64,000 bases of DNA from Pelecanus crispus (GCF_030463565.1 NC_134646.1:60095710-60159709); one strand, 5' to 3'. Shown: positions 37,069 to 49,099, numbered from the stretch's first letter. Program-made: numbers and translations. Notes: generated from the letters alone by a model not told the origin.

Positions 37069-38453
37069 CTAGAAGACAGCAGAGAGGGAACAAAGAGCTT
37101 CCCTTGGACTTGGCGTCAGCACATGCATGAGAAAAGCACAAGCTGCCCCCAGATATACCGTGTTGACACACCTTACTATCATAAAGAACACCTCACATTA
37201 TACAGTGGAGTCATTTGACCTTGGTAAGGCTAACTTTGGATTTAACAAAGACTTCATCTAAACCAATCAACTAATTGTATTAAATTGAACATGAAACAAA
37301 AAAGTGCAGGACTGACCAGTTATGAGATGGTGTTCAGGATGACAAAATAAAACTTGCCACTACATATTTTTGGCAGAAATCCTTGAGTGACTTTGAGAGT
37401 CTAGACAGTCTCCCATTGGACCTGGAAAGACTTTGTGAGGGACCTCAGCTTCTTAACTCTGCCAGGAGGCAGAGCATTTCTCACATGCTCTGGGCATTAT
37501 CAAATGGCAACACCAGAACTACTTCAAAATGGTACTGGAGTGGGTCATACCTGACTGGTGGAGCTTTGATAAGCCATGGCATGAGATCCTTCACTTCTGG
37601 GTGCAGGGACTGCCCTGAACATGGCATAAGCAACTCCATCCAGGAAGTTACCACTACACAGCCATGTGGAAAAAGGACCATGGCTGATGCCCCTGCCACA
37701 GGGATGAGTGATAAGAGGGGGCAGGAAGGATGAGAGGAGAACCAGATGATACAGTAGTCCTAATCCTGGAGTTGAATGCAAAAAGGCAGATGTTTTCTTT
37801 GGTCTGGGTGCTGTAGGCAGGAGAAAATTAAGTCTGGGAATCCCACATTTATTCTATTGATCTCACCTGGGGTGTCATTCTCTGATCTCTGGCAAACACT
37901 TATTTAATTAGATGCTAAATGCATCAAGTTAAACATTTTGTGCCGCATAAGCTGAAAGAGTAAAGAGTGAACATTCCTCCATTCGTTTTGCTGCTTTCTA
38001 GGAGGGATGGTGGGAGAGAAAAGAAGGAAAAGTGGGGATGCAGGATTAAGTCACATCTCAGATATGCTTACAGCACTGTCTTACACTCCAGATTTTGGAT
38101 GCAGGGAAATCACTTCAGATTTTGTTGGCTTTGAGAAGGTAGTTAAAACAAATAGAAACAGGTGATTGCTTTTCCACAGCACCAGTTAAAGAAGAGAAGC
38201 AGCTGCAAAGAGAGGAAGTATCACCCTCTGCTCTAGCCCAAAACAGGATAGTAGCAGTGTGCTTGGGAGTATGGCTCTTCAGTTGTAAAAATATACAAGC
38301 TACAGCACTCCGAGGTATCACCAGCTACGGAAAGGATCCAGGGAACATTCTTACTCTTACTGTTCCCAGTCTTTGTTAGCCTTTAGCAAAGAATGAAACT
38401 TTGCACTTCAGATAGTTTTGTCTTTATTCCTTACTAATCCATGAGAAACTCAC
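37069..38453 (-). other. LIMCH1: LIMCH1 intron
   Basis: A 1385-base intron. A 37380-37740 segment has open frames on both strands but no recognisable protein. It could be an old diverged repeat. Confidence 0.7.
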
Positions 38454-38555
38454 TGCTGTCTTGTTTCCTTCAGTAGAAGAGGAGGAGGAGAGGAGTTCAG
38501 CAGAGTTTGAAGAAACAATGAATGGAACGACAGTATCCTCAATTATCTTACGTTC
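38454..38555 (-). CDS. LIMCH1: LIMCH1 exon, end of coiled coil
   Basis: A 102-base exon, phase 0 to 0. It encodes ERKIIEDTVVPFIVSSNSAE, LLSSSSSTEGNKTA. The ERKIIEDTVVPF motif is characteristic of LIMCH1 and continues directly from RRYYEE of the preceding exon. A serine run follows. The donor reads GCA|GTGAGT and the acceptor AG is at 38556-38557. Confidence 0.93.
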
Positions 38556-39508
38556 CTAAAAAAAAAGAGGATCAGGAGAGAGCAGGAGTTAAAAATACAG
38601 AATGTCAACTATGAGCTTAAAAAGTAGAATCATGAAGTTTGGCTACACACTTATGGTTAGATGGCTAGGTAAGGTCCTGTGGTACCAGGAATAATGGTAA
38701 CACCTCAATTTTTAATTTGCGTCAAGGTTTTGCACTCCCTTTCCTTTCACCATTACCATCTTTGGGATGGGATGTCCAAAACTGGAAAGAACATTCCACT
38801 TGGGATGGCACCACTGTTTCTCAAAACACCAGTCTATTTAATTTCATATAAAAATATGGTACATGAGAAACTTCTGAAAGTTGAAAAAAAATTTCTTGTT
38901 CAGATCACAAGTATGGCCCTCAAGCACAGATGATAAGACATCAATTTACATAATGTACAACTAGTCAAACTGAAAACATGAATATTTTCCAATTTCCTGC
39001 AATAATGACCCACATATGACAGAAGAAAAACACTATCTTCTATATTGTTAATATTCTACAGCTGCAAGCTTTGAACATTTCCTGTGAATTATTTTTGAAA
39101 AACAAGGCCAGTTTACAAAACATCTACATGATCAAGCCCAAGGCAGACAACAATTCCATCTGGAGTTCCACCAAGTCCAGACACCAAGTATACGCCAAAA
39201 TGCACAAGGCGCTGCCTCCGGAGGGAAGTCTGAGCGTGCCCAGACACAACCATACTGACTCACCCTGACTTGCTCAGCAATTAGAGACCTCCACCTATGT
39301 GGAGGTTCTGAGGATACCTGTCTAAATATTCAAATATTTTTCCTCAGTGCCTATGGTAGTGTTTAAGAGAAACAATCCTCCTGAGAATTCAGCCTTGAGA
39401 AGGCTTTTCATTAATTAATCTAGGTATGGGATTTTTTTAGTTACTTAAGTGGGTGCATTTAAATACAAAAAAAAGTCAATAAACAACCTCCTCTTTTGAG
39501 CCTTATAC
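38556..39508 (-). other. LIMCH1: LIMCH1 intron
   Basis: A 953-base intron, AT-rich, with no recognised feature. Confidence 0.8.
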
Positions 39509-39601
39509 CTCCTCATAGTATCTACGCTCCTCCTCTTCAACTTCTCTCTGGGCCTTTTCCCATTCCTCTTTCAGCTTGTCCTGCTCCTTCTGATACTTCT
39601 C
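39509..39601 (-). CDS. LIMCH1: LIMCH1 exon, coiled coil
   Basis: A 93-base exon (31 codons, phase 0 to 0) that encodes [20 protein letters not shown] and [11 protein letters not shown]. It is strongly charged with a helical heptad-like pattern, and is part of the conserved LIMCH1/LMO7 coiled coil. The donor is GTATAAGG and the acceptor AG is at 39602-39603. Confidence 0.95.
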
Positions 39602-41232
39602 CTGTAAGAGGATACAAATACAGGTAAATTCAGAGCATTCTGTATTAGAAGTAAATTCTGCAGTATCTCCACAGTGAAAATGGACCTGCTAAGAGTGGTC
39701 TAATCAGAAATAGGATGAAGTAGGAAGATAAAAATTTGAAACATCCATGGGTGTCAAAAAAAGCTTTGTTTCCTCCTCTCCCCGCTTGTTTCTAGCACTT
39801 ACATTTAACACCTTCAAACCACGAGGAACCTTTAACATATAAGAAGTTTAATTTGTTAGAAGTTTTAAAATCTTTGCTTAGAAATGAAATTTATGCTCAA
39901 CAATTTCAATAATTCCTTGTTTATTACACAGTATTAAGAGTTCCAAAAAGCTATCACACACCTCTAAACACTTGGGTGTGGGTTTTACATTAATAACTTT
40001 AGCAAAGTAACATACAAACAAGCAGGTTTTGCAGATACTGGTACTAATTTAAGAGAGATGGCAACACAGTTTAATGAATGATGAATACCTGTGCAAGTTT
40101 AAAAGAGAAATGAATAGTGTGTAAAGGTTTGAAGAGGGTAAGCTTATAATTAGCTAAGTAGTTTATTTTCCTCCTTGATGGAATTATTCCTTCAGAACTG
40201 TTTTCACACAGTTTTGCATGAAAAATTATCTCAAAGAGATCTTTAAAATTGTTTGATAGAACTGGTTTGAATATGGGGAAGAACGGTGACTTCCATATCC
40301 CTTTTACACCAGTTCCAACTTCTGTTCAAATTAGAAACCACATCTGCCTAATCCAGAAGAGATGCGTTCACTATTGAGAGAACACCCACATAAGCCAGAA
40401 AAAATTATGAGAATTTTACATCATTTTAAGAGGAAACAACCATATTAGCTAAAAAGAAAGAATTTCAAGAAAGCAGTAGAGAGACACATAAGTCATTCTT
40501 AAAAGATGAAAAGGCTCCATTTTATTATTCTCCATCCTTTGACAGTTGTTTGCTCTTCTGTTACATGAAGGGAAGATATGATTTATTTGGGACCAAACCT
40601 AATTACAGATTCAAAAGACACTACTGACTGATGGGGAAATTCCAGTTCTCAGGGCCGCTGCACTTCTCCCAGCTAGGACACAAAACCAGACTTTTTACAG
40701 CTTACTCTACCACTAGGCAAAACCAGTGGTTGTTTTGAGAGGGTTTCCCCCCTCACGAAAAGACCCCAAACCCTTTGTGTCCAAATTTAGCTTGATGTTT
40801 TCCAAGAAGAACCTGTGAACAAAGCAGAAGTCTACAAAAATCTATTAAGACCATCATTTTAAAGAAGAGTTGCACAGGCATCAGGGTCAGCAAAATACCA
40901 GTCTTAAGAAAGAGGCTCCAAGTAATTAAGTCTCACAGTCTATCCTCAACATACTTTAAATATAGTTGAGGATCAACATTTGGTTTAACTCCGCCCTGGA
41001 ATGCAGAACTAAGTCCTTCTGGTCTTTCCAGAGAGTGGGGAAGGGAGATGTTAACAGTGCCCAATCCACAGAGAATGTGTGGGTATGCTCATGTTCTTAT
41101 TCATCTGCCACAGAATGCACTCAAGAATCCACAGAGGATGTGGAAGACATGACATGAAATGCCCAACCTTTGTCCAAAGAGACAGTTCAACAGCTGAGCC
41201 ACATGGTGGAAGAAATGTAGTTTCTTCCTTAC
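39602..41232 (-). other. LIMCH1: LIMCH1 intron
   Basis: A 1631-base intron, AT-rich, without recognised repeats or exons. Confidence 0.8.
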
Positions 41233-41316
41233 CTGAAGCAAGCGTTCTTGCTCATGCTGCCACCTCTCCTGGCGCTTTCGCTCTTCTTCTGGATCCCAGG
41301 ACCAGAAATTGAAACG
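41233..41316 (-). CDS. LIMCH1: LIMCH1 exon, start of coiled coil
   Basis: An 84-base exon (28 codons, phase 0 to 0) that encodes [41 protein letters not shown] is a hallmark sequence of LIMCH1 and gives the strongest single identification in the central region. The donor is GTAAGG and the acceptor AG is at 41317-41318. The next exon continues the helix without interruption. Confidence 0.96.
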
Positions 41317-42345
41317 CTTGCGTGAAGGAAAACCAAGCTATTAGACTTTAACACTGTACTTCACCAGGCTACCAAGAAAGCTGCACTTCATCTGGCCCAC
41401 CCCCGGTGGTGATGTTAAAATGGGAAATTGAGAACTAGATAATGGTTCTCTCAGTTAGCAGATAATATTCTTAGCTTCATTGACACTTGGGATTGCACAC
41501 AGGTATCTAAATGATAAAATAATCATTTGGTTTGCAAAGAAAGGCTTGGGAAACTTCAACTGGAGGGGAAAAAAAGGAAAAAGATCTTAAAGAAAGCTCT
41601 AAGCAGCACTGAACATATCTGTAGGCACTCAAATTTAAAGAAAATATCTATTTTTTCTTTTCTATAATCTTCTGCGCAACATGCAAAGCAATTTGTGATT
41701 GTAAAATATATTCTCTCATTTCATATGGCTGCCAGCACAACAGCCTATAGCCTTGTTTTAAATTTTTATCCATAATGAAATAAAATCTCAGGCTTCAGTA
41801 AGGATCCCATTACATGATACGTTTACGTGTTTAAAATCCTTATAATCAAGGGCAATTTTAGACACTTGATGTCATACTCCTTTCCACTAAGAGTTGTATT
41901 AGAAACCAATAGGAAGAGATTATGTCTATTTTTAAGTGACAAGCAGAATATTAAATACTGTGTAATTCAGTGTGGCATTTGTGGTGGTTCGTGGGTTTTG
42001 GGGTTTTTTTTCATTGGGGAGACAGTTCAATTGTGGTCTCTAATTTCTATGCATTTAAAGTAGAATGGATAACTTGGAGTTACATATTATTTTGAGATTA
42101 TGAAGCTTTAGTGGTTCCAGCAAACCAGTACTGTATAGCTAGCATTCCTTCTGGACAAGGGAAGAACACACAAATTCCAGATTCAGACCAGGTCTTGACT
42201 TGGGTTGTATTTTTTTCTCTCTCATTTCCATGAGAAAAAGAATTCTTATTCTGATTTGGAGATGTTACAACACAGTTTGCATAAAATATTCACTTCTCGT
42301 AAAAAATTCATACCTCTAAAACAATGATGCAAAAAAGGTACTCAC
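41317..42345 (-). other. LIMCH1: LIMCH1 intron
   Basis: A 1029-base intron, AT-rich, with no recognised feature. Confidence 0.8.
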
Positions 42346-42374
42346 ATTTGATTTGTCACCACTATCAGAATCGG
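42346..42374 (-). CDS. LIMCH1: LIMCH1 29-nt microexon
   Basis: A 29-base exon, phase 1 in and phase 0 out, encoding (A)DSDSGDKSN. The upstream exon ends with G, giving GCC. The acceptor is a strong T-run plus AG at 42375-42376, and the donor is GTGAG (42341-42345). Its length of 3n+2 is exactly what is needed to connect the exon at 44408 (ending phase 1) with the exon at 41316 (starting phase 0). So it should be constitutive in any transcript that uses both neighbours. Confidence 0.8.
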
Positions 42375-44407
42375 CTATTAAAAAAAACAGAAAAAGGAAA
42401 AATTAAATTCAACACAGCAAAATGTGCTTAGCCTGCAATTAAAGCTACATTGTATCTGTATAAGAAAGCTTCATGTTAGTTTCCTATTTGCTCCCACAAC
42501 CAAATGCAAGGACGAATCGCAAGCAAATAAACCAGAAAAACAGATTACACCCATCACCAACAAAACTACTTTTCATCGGGGCATAGAGGAGCACGATATT
42601 AACTAACATCAGGTTCTACTCTACCACTAGCTAATGCCATCTACTTCTGGCCACAGACGTTAGCAGTGTTCAGACTTTGTTACCTACTTTGATCTGCTTT
42701 TCCCTTCGTGATTCAGTGCAAGGAAGGAAAAAGCACAGCAAAGCTAAAAGGATGGGACTACACTATTCAAGAGCCACAGTTACGAAAAGAACCATTGCCA
42801 TTTTCTATACAAATATCTATGAATTAGGTTGATTTAAAGAAATTGAGGAAAAGGTATTTACAGGCAAGTGATTTCATGTGGGTGCCTGAAACCAGAGCAT
42901 CACAACAACGTGCAACCCAACAGCTCTTTGTCAACTGTGCAGCAGGAATAGACACTTTCTACAAAAGCGAGAGGTAGAACAAGTCCCCGTGATCATCAGC
43001 TTTCACCCCAGCCCCACATCTGAAGACACCTATGACTGGAGGCAGCAGAAGGGCTGAAGCTGGTCTTAGCGCCGCATTTACCTGACTGCGAGAAAAACTG
43101 TGAGCGCCGCCAGTTGTTGCGAACCCTAAGCGGAACCGTGGCCCCGCGGGGCGGCTCTGCAGGCAACGGCACGGAGACAAAACAAGAAACACAGCGCGGT
43201 CAAAAGGCGATGAGACTCTCAGACCCGAGCTGCCTCGGCCACGAGAGGGATTTTGACTACAATTGCTTTGGCCCATCGCAGCTAGTTTACAACAGACCTG
43301 TAGATCACATGGACTGCCCGTATATAAATGCTACTGTTGAAACATGGACCTAACCTCATGTGAGAGCTCCAGCAAACCAATGCTAGTCACGGGCAGCCAC
43401 CCCTTCAAGTTTTTGCATGGTGCTTGCATTCATTCCTATTGCAGATACACATTTTAAAGGATTACGTGATCCTTTCAGCACTTTACGTGCTGTGAACACT
43501 AGAGAGCAGCCAAGCGTTTCAGCATCACTCGGAAAATAGGTGAGAGACCCACAATGTTACTTATGTTCACATTTATTCATGGCTAACATAAAATGATGTT
43601 ATTCTCAAAGCCTGTTTGGAAAGCAACACCCCACTTAAAACAAGTGAGACATCTATTCCTTTTCAGACAATCCTGTTTTCTACAGTGGATCACCTTCAGT
43701 AGGTTCAATCTTGAAAACACTAGGATAATCAGTATATTACCTATACATAAACTAACAACCTAGTAAGTTCTCAGGGGGAAGAAAACTTCAGGTGATTTTT
43801 CTCTCTCTCTTTCTTTCACAATACCTATGTATATGCGTCTCTAAACCAAATGTAAATCAAACTACTAAACATTATCAATCTCAAGCAAAACTTTGTCATG
43901 AAGGCAAAAAAAAAAAAAAAAATTCTACTTTGCAAGAACTCGTGATGGGCACAGGTCAAAATGAGGGATGTGGCCAGATACGTGTATTGTTCATCTATGA
44001 AAAGCAGCTCCACATGAGCAGCTGAGTGCAGAATTTATCTCCAGAAGTTTTTATTGTGAGATAAAAACCAATTGCTAAGCCATTTTCATCTGTGAGTAGC
44101 AGTACTAATAAAATATAATACTCATTGACATAATACAGCTTTTATTGCTAGGCCATGTAAGTGCAAGATAGGGCTCTCCCTGTCCCCCTCTGCTGTGTCA
44201 CAATTCTGCTGTTGTGTTTAAGGGGAACAGCCAGAAGAGTCCTTTGCATCACAGAACCCACACTACCAGTATCAGTCAGATGCAACTAGAAAATAACCAT
44301 TTTAGCTCCAAAACCATCCAGGTCATTGATTAGGCACTTCTCCCTGAACACCACACACACATATCCAGTTACCGTCCAGCTGAGTTCTCCAAATGCTCTT
44401 TGCTCAC
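42375..44407 (-). other. LIMCH1: LIMCH1 intron with a CpG-rich patch
   Basis: A 2033-base intron. At about 43060-43250 it contains a GC- and CpG-rich patch against AT-rich surroundings. A 16-base A-run lies at about 43906-43921. No exon is required here by the reading frame. Confidence 0.75.
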
Positions 44408-44513
44408 CTTGTAGACCAGAATTCTGCAGAGTAACTTGGCTGGTCTCAGGTAGTTTCTTTAAAAATGGTAATACTACACTCCCCTCTTGCTCCAGGCCTT
44501 TTGGCTTCATCAC
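44408..44513 (-). CDS. LIMCH1: LIMCH1 exon, variable linker
   Basis: A 106-base exon, phase 0 in and phase 1 out. It encodes VMKPKGLEQEGSVVLPFLKK, LPETSQVTLQNSGLQ plus one base. VVLPFLKKLPE corresponds in position and pattern to the LTFPFLDKMPE-type segment that I recall in mammalian LIMCH1. The donor is GTGAGC and the acceptor AG is at 44514-44515. Confidence 0.88.
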
Positions 44514-45077
44514 CTGTTAAGACATGTGGGAGAGAAAACAGCATTCAAAAGTCAGCAGGTTCAATCAAAGGTTAACTTAAACCCTTTCTACTTATTTTCT
44601 GAATCAACATTATCAAAGATGAAGCCTCTATCTCCAGAATTACAACATGGAGTTGCAGTACTGTAGTCCTGGAAATAACCAGTAGCTGTTGGTTGTTGAC
44701 ATTCACACTGCCCTGCACACCAAAGCTGATCCTAACCCAGGACCAACATCTAACTTACCTGACAGAGCAGTATGGTCATGGCCATTTGTTACCTCTGCCA
44801 CCACCTGCACTTCTTCAGCACTTCAAGAGGACTAAGAGGGTAAGCTCCACTGTCTACACCTGGATACCCTGCCCTCCCAACACACGGTGGGACTGGGGTT
44901 TGCAGGTTAACTTCTCATTTCTGCTCCAGCCAGTTTACAGGTTCAAACGCTACAAGCAGACTCTAGAGAGTTCCTTTGGAGGGGGAACTCTCTGATAACC
45001 ATAGGATTTGCCACAGAAACCATCCTCCAGGGTCATTCCCTGGCAGATTGTTTTGAATGAACACGTGAAGTGACATT

Positions 45078-45370
45078 ATAGAATCATAGAATCATAGAAT
45101 CGTTTAGGTTGGAAAACACCTTTAAGATCATCCAGTCCAAACATTAACCTACACTACCAAGTCTACTCTAAGCCAATCAAGGGTAGACTAGACTAAACCA
45201 TGGCCCGAAGTGCCACATCTACCCATTTTTTGAACACTTCCAGGGATGGTGACTCCACCACCTCTCTGGGCAGCCTGTTCCCATGCTTGACCACCCTTTC
45301 CGTAAAGAAATTTTTCCTAATTTCCAACCTAAACCTCCCCTGGCGCAGCTTGAGCCCATTTCCTCTGTAT
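45078..45370 (-). mobile_element. CR1 LINE fragment (3' end)
   Basis: A truncated CR1 in the sense of LIMCH1. The plus strand starts with three ATAGAATC-like units (45078-45101), the typical CR1 3' terminus. The minus-strand frame carries the end of ORF2 ([34 protein letters not shown]). It is 5'-truncated at about 45366 and joins a 30-bp tandem duplication. Confidence 0.9.
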
Positions 45371-45422
45371 AGAGAAAAATACCAATATATACCTCTATAT
45401 AGAGAAAAATACCAATTTGCAC
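45363..45422. repeat. 30-bp tandem duplication at a CR1 5' boundary
   Basis: Two units, 45363-45392 and 45393-45422, both containing tatagagaaaaataccaat. The first bases of unit 1 coincide with the end of the CR1 match. It suggests a local duplication made during or after insertion. Confidence 0.85.
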
Positions 45423-45495
45423 AATAAACATTTCCATGTGAGACCTTTCTTTTTTGTTTTGTTTTCCACTCCCTCCCTTTCTTGCCTGTACATAC

Positions 45496-45668
45496 CTCTG
45501 GTGTAGCAGCAGGCTCTGCTTCCTTCTGCTGCTCCATTTCAAGTTTCTTCACATCTTTCTCACTTGAAGCAGCTTCCTCTGAAGGGACAGGACTGGGAAG
45601 AAATTCTAATCTCTTCACAACAGGGCTGGCACAAGCTGCAGTTGACTTGAATTGCTTTTGATCTGAAC
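45496..45668 (-). CDS. LIMCH1: LIMCH1 exon, variable acidic linker
   Basis: A 173-base exon, phase 1 in and phase 0 out. It encodes (G)[40 protein letters not shown] and [17 protein letters not shown]. The donor is GAG|GTATGT and the acceptor AG is at 45669-45670. It corresponds to the variable linker ahead of the PFLxKxPE block. The frame stays open for another 303 bases past the donor, through intron and CR1 sequence, to a stop at 45193. Confidence 0.9.
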
Positions 45669-48086
45669 CTAATCCACACATACAAGAAATAATGTTGCAA
45701 GGTTAAGACATCTTTTCAAATACAATGTAGGCCTATTTCTTACAATCCGATTTCTCACTGGATATACTGTGAGCCCACAAACTGGATGTTGTGGAAAAAA
45801 AAATCTTTCTTCAACACAGGCAAAATTAATCTCTCAGAGAAGACAAGGCTTTAAGGGTGAAATTCACCTGACAAAATGTAGGTATTTACACTTGACTTGG
45901 GCATCATGGGACACCCTTCATGGTTAACAGAGACAGAGAGGAAGTTCTTGGGGAAGAGTCACCTAAACTACTTCAGACACTCCTCTTTGGCTGAGATGAG
46001 CTGTAACCTACAACGTGCCTACTGAGGTATAGATCTCTTTACTGAAGTCATGTGATGAATCTTATCCTAAGATGCTACCCAGACAAGTAGCTATACCACA
46101 ATTAATATGGTCTCACTGTCAGCACTGGAGGACATTCCAGCTTGCCTGTTCCCACTAAACCATGGCAGTCAAGCATCAGACAGCAAATTGTGCTATCAGG
46201 AAGCCTTGGACTGGAATAGCCAAGTTGTCATTCAGTCCTTAAAAAAACCGAACAAGTTGATGCTGGTTTACAGGAGAAGGGACCAGGAGCACACAGGCCT
46301 AGAGCTGAGGATTGTGACAGCTAAACTACTCTCAGCTGGTACCACCATTGGAAGCACAGCAGTTTCCAGCATCTTAGGCAGAGCACAAGCACCCAGACAT
46401 CTCTCTAGCCTCCTAAAGCAGAATCTCAGCTTCAGATCCCATCCCCTCTCCAACCACGGCAGCAGGGGCAGCTTCCAAATGTACCTCGTTGACTGGCTAT
46501 GAAAGTGAGCCAAGAAAGAGATGCACCTCAAGGGTCCACTAAGAATGTCCACGTGAGCAAAGAGTTGCTCCTGCTGCCAGGCAGATGCACACCACTCTGA
46601 GGCAGCTGCCACACCATTAGTGGCACAGGGGTCACAGCATGGAAGTATCTGGCTTGTACTGAACAGCAGAGGAGGTTTCTTATTCTACAAGAAGGTCACA
46701 CAGTTTGGACTACATCTATCCCTCCAAAGCAGACATAATGAAAACCCATGTTCCTTTACCATTTCAATTTTTGCAATGCCATCTCAGTTTTCCTTGCCAG
46801 CCAATATTAAACTTTGCTATCAATACTTAATGCTTAGCATTTCTTACAGGTGTGGAGCCTGACACAAGGTGGCTTTGTGATTTGTAGACAAATATCACCA
46901 GCTCATCACTGCTGACTCTTGAGAGGAGAATTTGGTTGGTTCACCACAAGACTGCAGCTTCTACATTACCTGCCAGGTGCAATTCAAGATTGTTAACCTC
47001 TGTGCTTTGGCATCTACGAGCCAAAGTAATTAAGTCAGCTGATGAGCCCTTGCTAACAGCCCATGTGCTTCAGAGTCTTGCAGCACATCAGGAAAACGCT
47101 GGATACACTTCTCATCTTGGGGGAATGGTACCCCATTGATGTTTGAGGGCAAAGCTTAATTGTTTAAGTCACATTTATCCTAAACAAATAGGAGCATTAT
47201 ACTTATAAGCCAACTACAGCCAGAGGTCTCATTTAAATACCTACTTCAAATAGTACTTTTTACTTACCCATACCAAGCTGAACTTTGATAGACCCATTTT
47301 AAAAAATGAACAACAAAAAAAGGCCATGAACTTAGTATGATAGCAGGCAGTAGCTAAAATGCCTACTCAAAGGTAACGTTTCAGAAAAATCCTTTTGAGG
47401 AAAATAGCTTCAAATTTTACCAGCAAATTCCTTTCTCCAGGTTAGGAATCATGCATAAAGGCTTTAAAGCAGAAAATCAGGACTGTGCACAATATTGTCC
47501 ATTTAAAGCCCCTACGAGGACTAAGCACCCCTTCTTATTCTCCTTCCCCACTTCTTAATGTCTTGGGGGAAAAAAAAAAGTGTTAAACAGAAGCTATTAC
47601 TGACTGATAGATTCTGCCCTGATTGCTCTGTGCTTACAGCACACTGTGGCACCAGCTTTTCATGCACACAAATGGCAAAGCAGACAACTCGCATCCCAGG
47701 CAATGTGCAGTCAGGTGTGTCATTTCAACCACAGAATGACAGAACAACCCAGGTTGGAAGGGACCTCAAAAGATCATCTGGTCCCACCTTTCGTGGGAAA
47801 GGGAGCCCGGATGAGATTATCTAGCACTCTGTTCAGTCACACCTTGAAAACCTCCAGCCACCGGGACTCCACCATATCCCTAGGGAGGTGGTTGCACTGA
47901 ATGATCGTTATTACTGTAAAAAATTTCTTTCTTACGTCAAGATTTCTGACCTCTTCTGCATTTTCTAGTAAACCCTCTTGGTGCCGCTGCAGCTCATTGG
48001 ACTCCTGCTGCAGGCTGGGCCTAAACCCCAGCCCAGGGTGGGCAAGGGCAGGGGCCAGGGCAGCAGCAACAACCCCAACAACCCAC
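45669..48086 (-). other. LIMCH1: LIMCH1 intron with a CR1 insertion
   Basis: A 2418-base intron containing an old CR1 fragment at 47730-47960. No other feature is recognised. Confidence 0.7.
47730..47960 (-). mobile_element. Diverged CR1 LINE fragment
   Basis: Begins acagaatgacagaacaac, then aggttggaagggacctcaaa, and continues through ccaccgggactccaccatat to aaaaaatttctttcttacgt. These are typical CR1 3' segments in reverse orientation. It lacks clean terminal octamers and is more diverged than the other copies. Confidence 0.8.
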
Positions 48087-48180
48087 CTGGGGACGGGCAC
48101 GCTGGGCTCGCAGGTCCGGCACTTCCAGGGCTAGCCTCGACCTGCTTGCTGGTGGCTCTATCTGCTTCCACTGGGGAGGC
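48087..48180 (-). CDS. LIMCH1: Predicted LIMCH1 exon, Pro/Ala/Ser-rich
   Basis: A 94-base exon, phase 0 in and phase 1 out. It encodes ASPVEADRATSKQVEASPGS, AGPASPACPSP plus one base. The acceptor is a good CTCTGCAG (AG at 48181-48182) and the donor is CAG|GTGGGT. It is called because the exon at 58955 ends in phase 0 and the exon at 45668 starts in phase 1, so an intervening exon of length 3n+1 is required, and this is the only candidate I found. It is GC-rich and low in complexity with no clear mammalian counterpart, so it may be lineage-variable. Another 3n+1 exon in this intron cannot be ruled out. Confidence 0.6.
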
Positions 48181-49099
48181 CTGCAGAGAACGATATAGTA
48201 GAAACACAGTGAGTACGGTGGAAATAAAAGTATGCATTAATTCCTCAAGGCAGGACTTGCTGCTTCTTTGTAATGTGTTTGAACCAGACTGGTTCAGAGC
48301 TCAGCAGAGAGCTGCGGAGTACGTTTCGGAGCAATATATGCCACTCAGGTGTTAAATCAGTGGGCTTTAATCTCCTTTTCAAACTGCTCATCAGCAACCA
48401 TCATGCAGTTGGGTTTGGAATAGCTCCTATAAGCTTTTAAAATTGTACGGTATCTCGGATGGTGTTAGCTGGAGATAAGCGTACCTTTTGCCCCTAGTTT
48501 CCTCTTCCAGAATAACACAAAAACGTATGCATTAGTGAATACATAGCACATACTAGGGTTTTAGAAGTGGCAAAGTAATTAAATATTTCCTTTATTTCAT
48601 GGTTGTCTAAACAATCTGTTATCTGAAGGGAAAAGCCAGAGTCAGTATTAAAGGTAATGAAATACTTGAAGCACTATTAAGAGAGGATTGAAAAAATATG
48701 GTGAGAGCATATCAAGCCAATAATCCAAATCCCTTTGAAAAGCCAGCTTCCTGACCCAGGACAAAGCTGTGGCACAGCTAAAACCACACTGTCAAAATAA
48801 GGGTAGCACTTCAGCTGATCTATTTAGCAGCTTCCACCACACATCCACTTTCCTAGCAAGCAAATCAAGAAAAATCTGCAGCAAACTGATCAGCCACTGT
48901 ACACTGCTTCTAATGCATGAAAGATCTAGAAAATGGCACATTCAACAGAGGAAAATAAAAAAAAGCAGACTGCTTTTAGACATAAAAAGTAACATATTTC
49001 AGAAGTAGTCTATTGTAAATTTGTTTTCCTGTCCTCCTCCCACCCCTCCATCTTACAAACAGCTGCAAGGGAGGAAATCTGATGAAATTTCCTCTTTTC

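Larger units (their letters stand above)
44514..45495 (-). other. LIMCH1: LIMCH1 intron with a CR1 insertion
   Basis: A 982-base intron. A CR1 fragment (45078-45370) lies in its first half and leaves the frame open from the upstream exon across the donor. Confidence 0.85.

Noticed and set aside
37383..37733. Plus-strand 116-codon frame inside a LIMCH1 intron, possible old retroelement
   Set aside because: I could not match it to any family with confidence, and no LTR, target duplication or conserved protein motif supports it.
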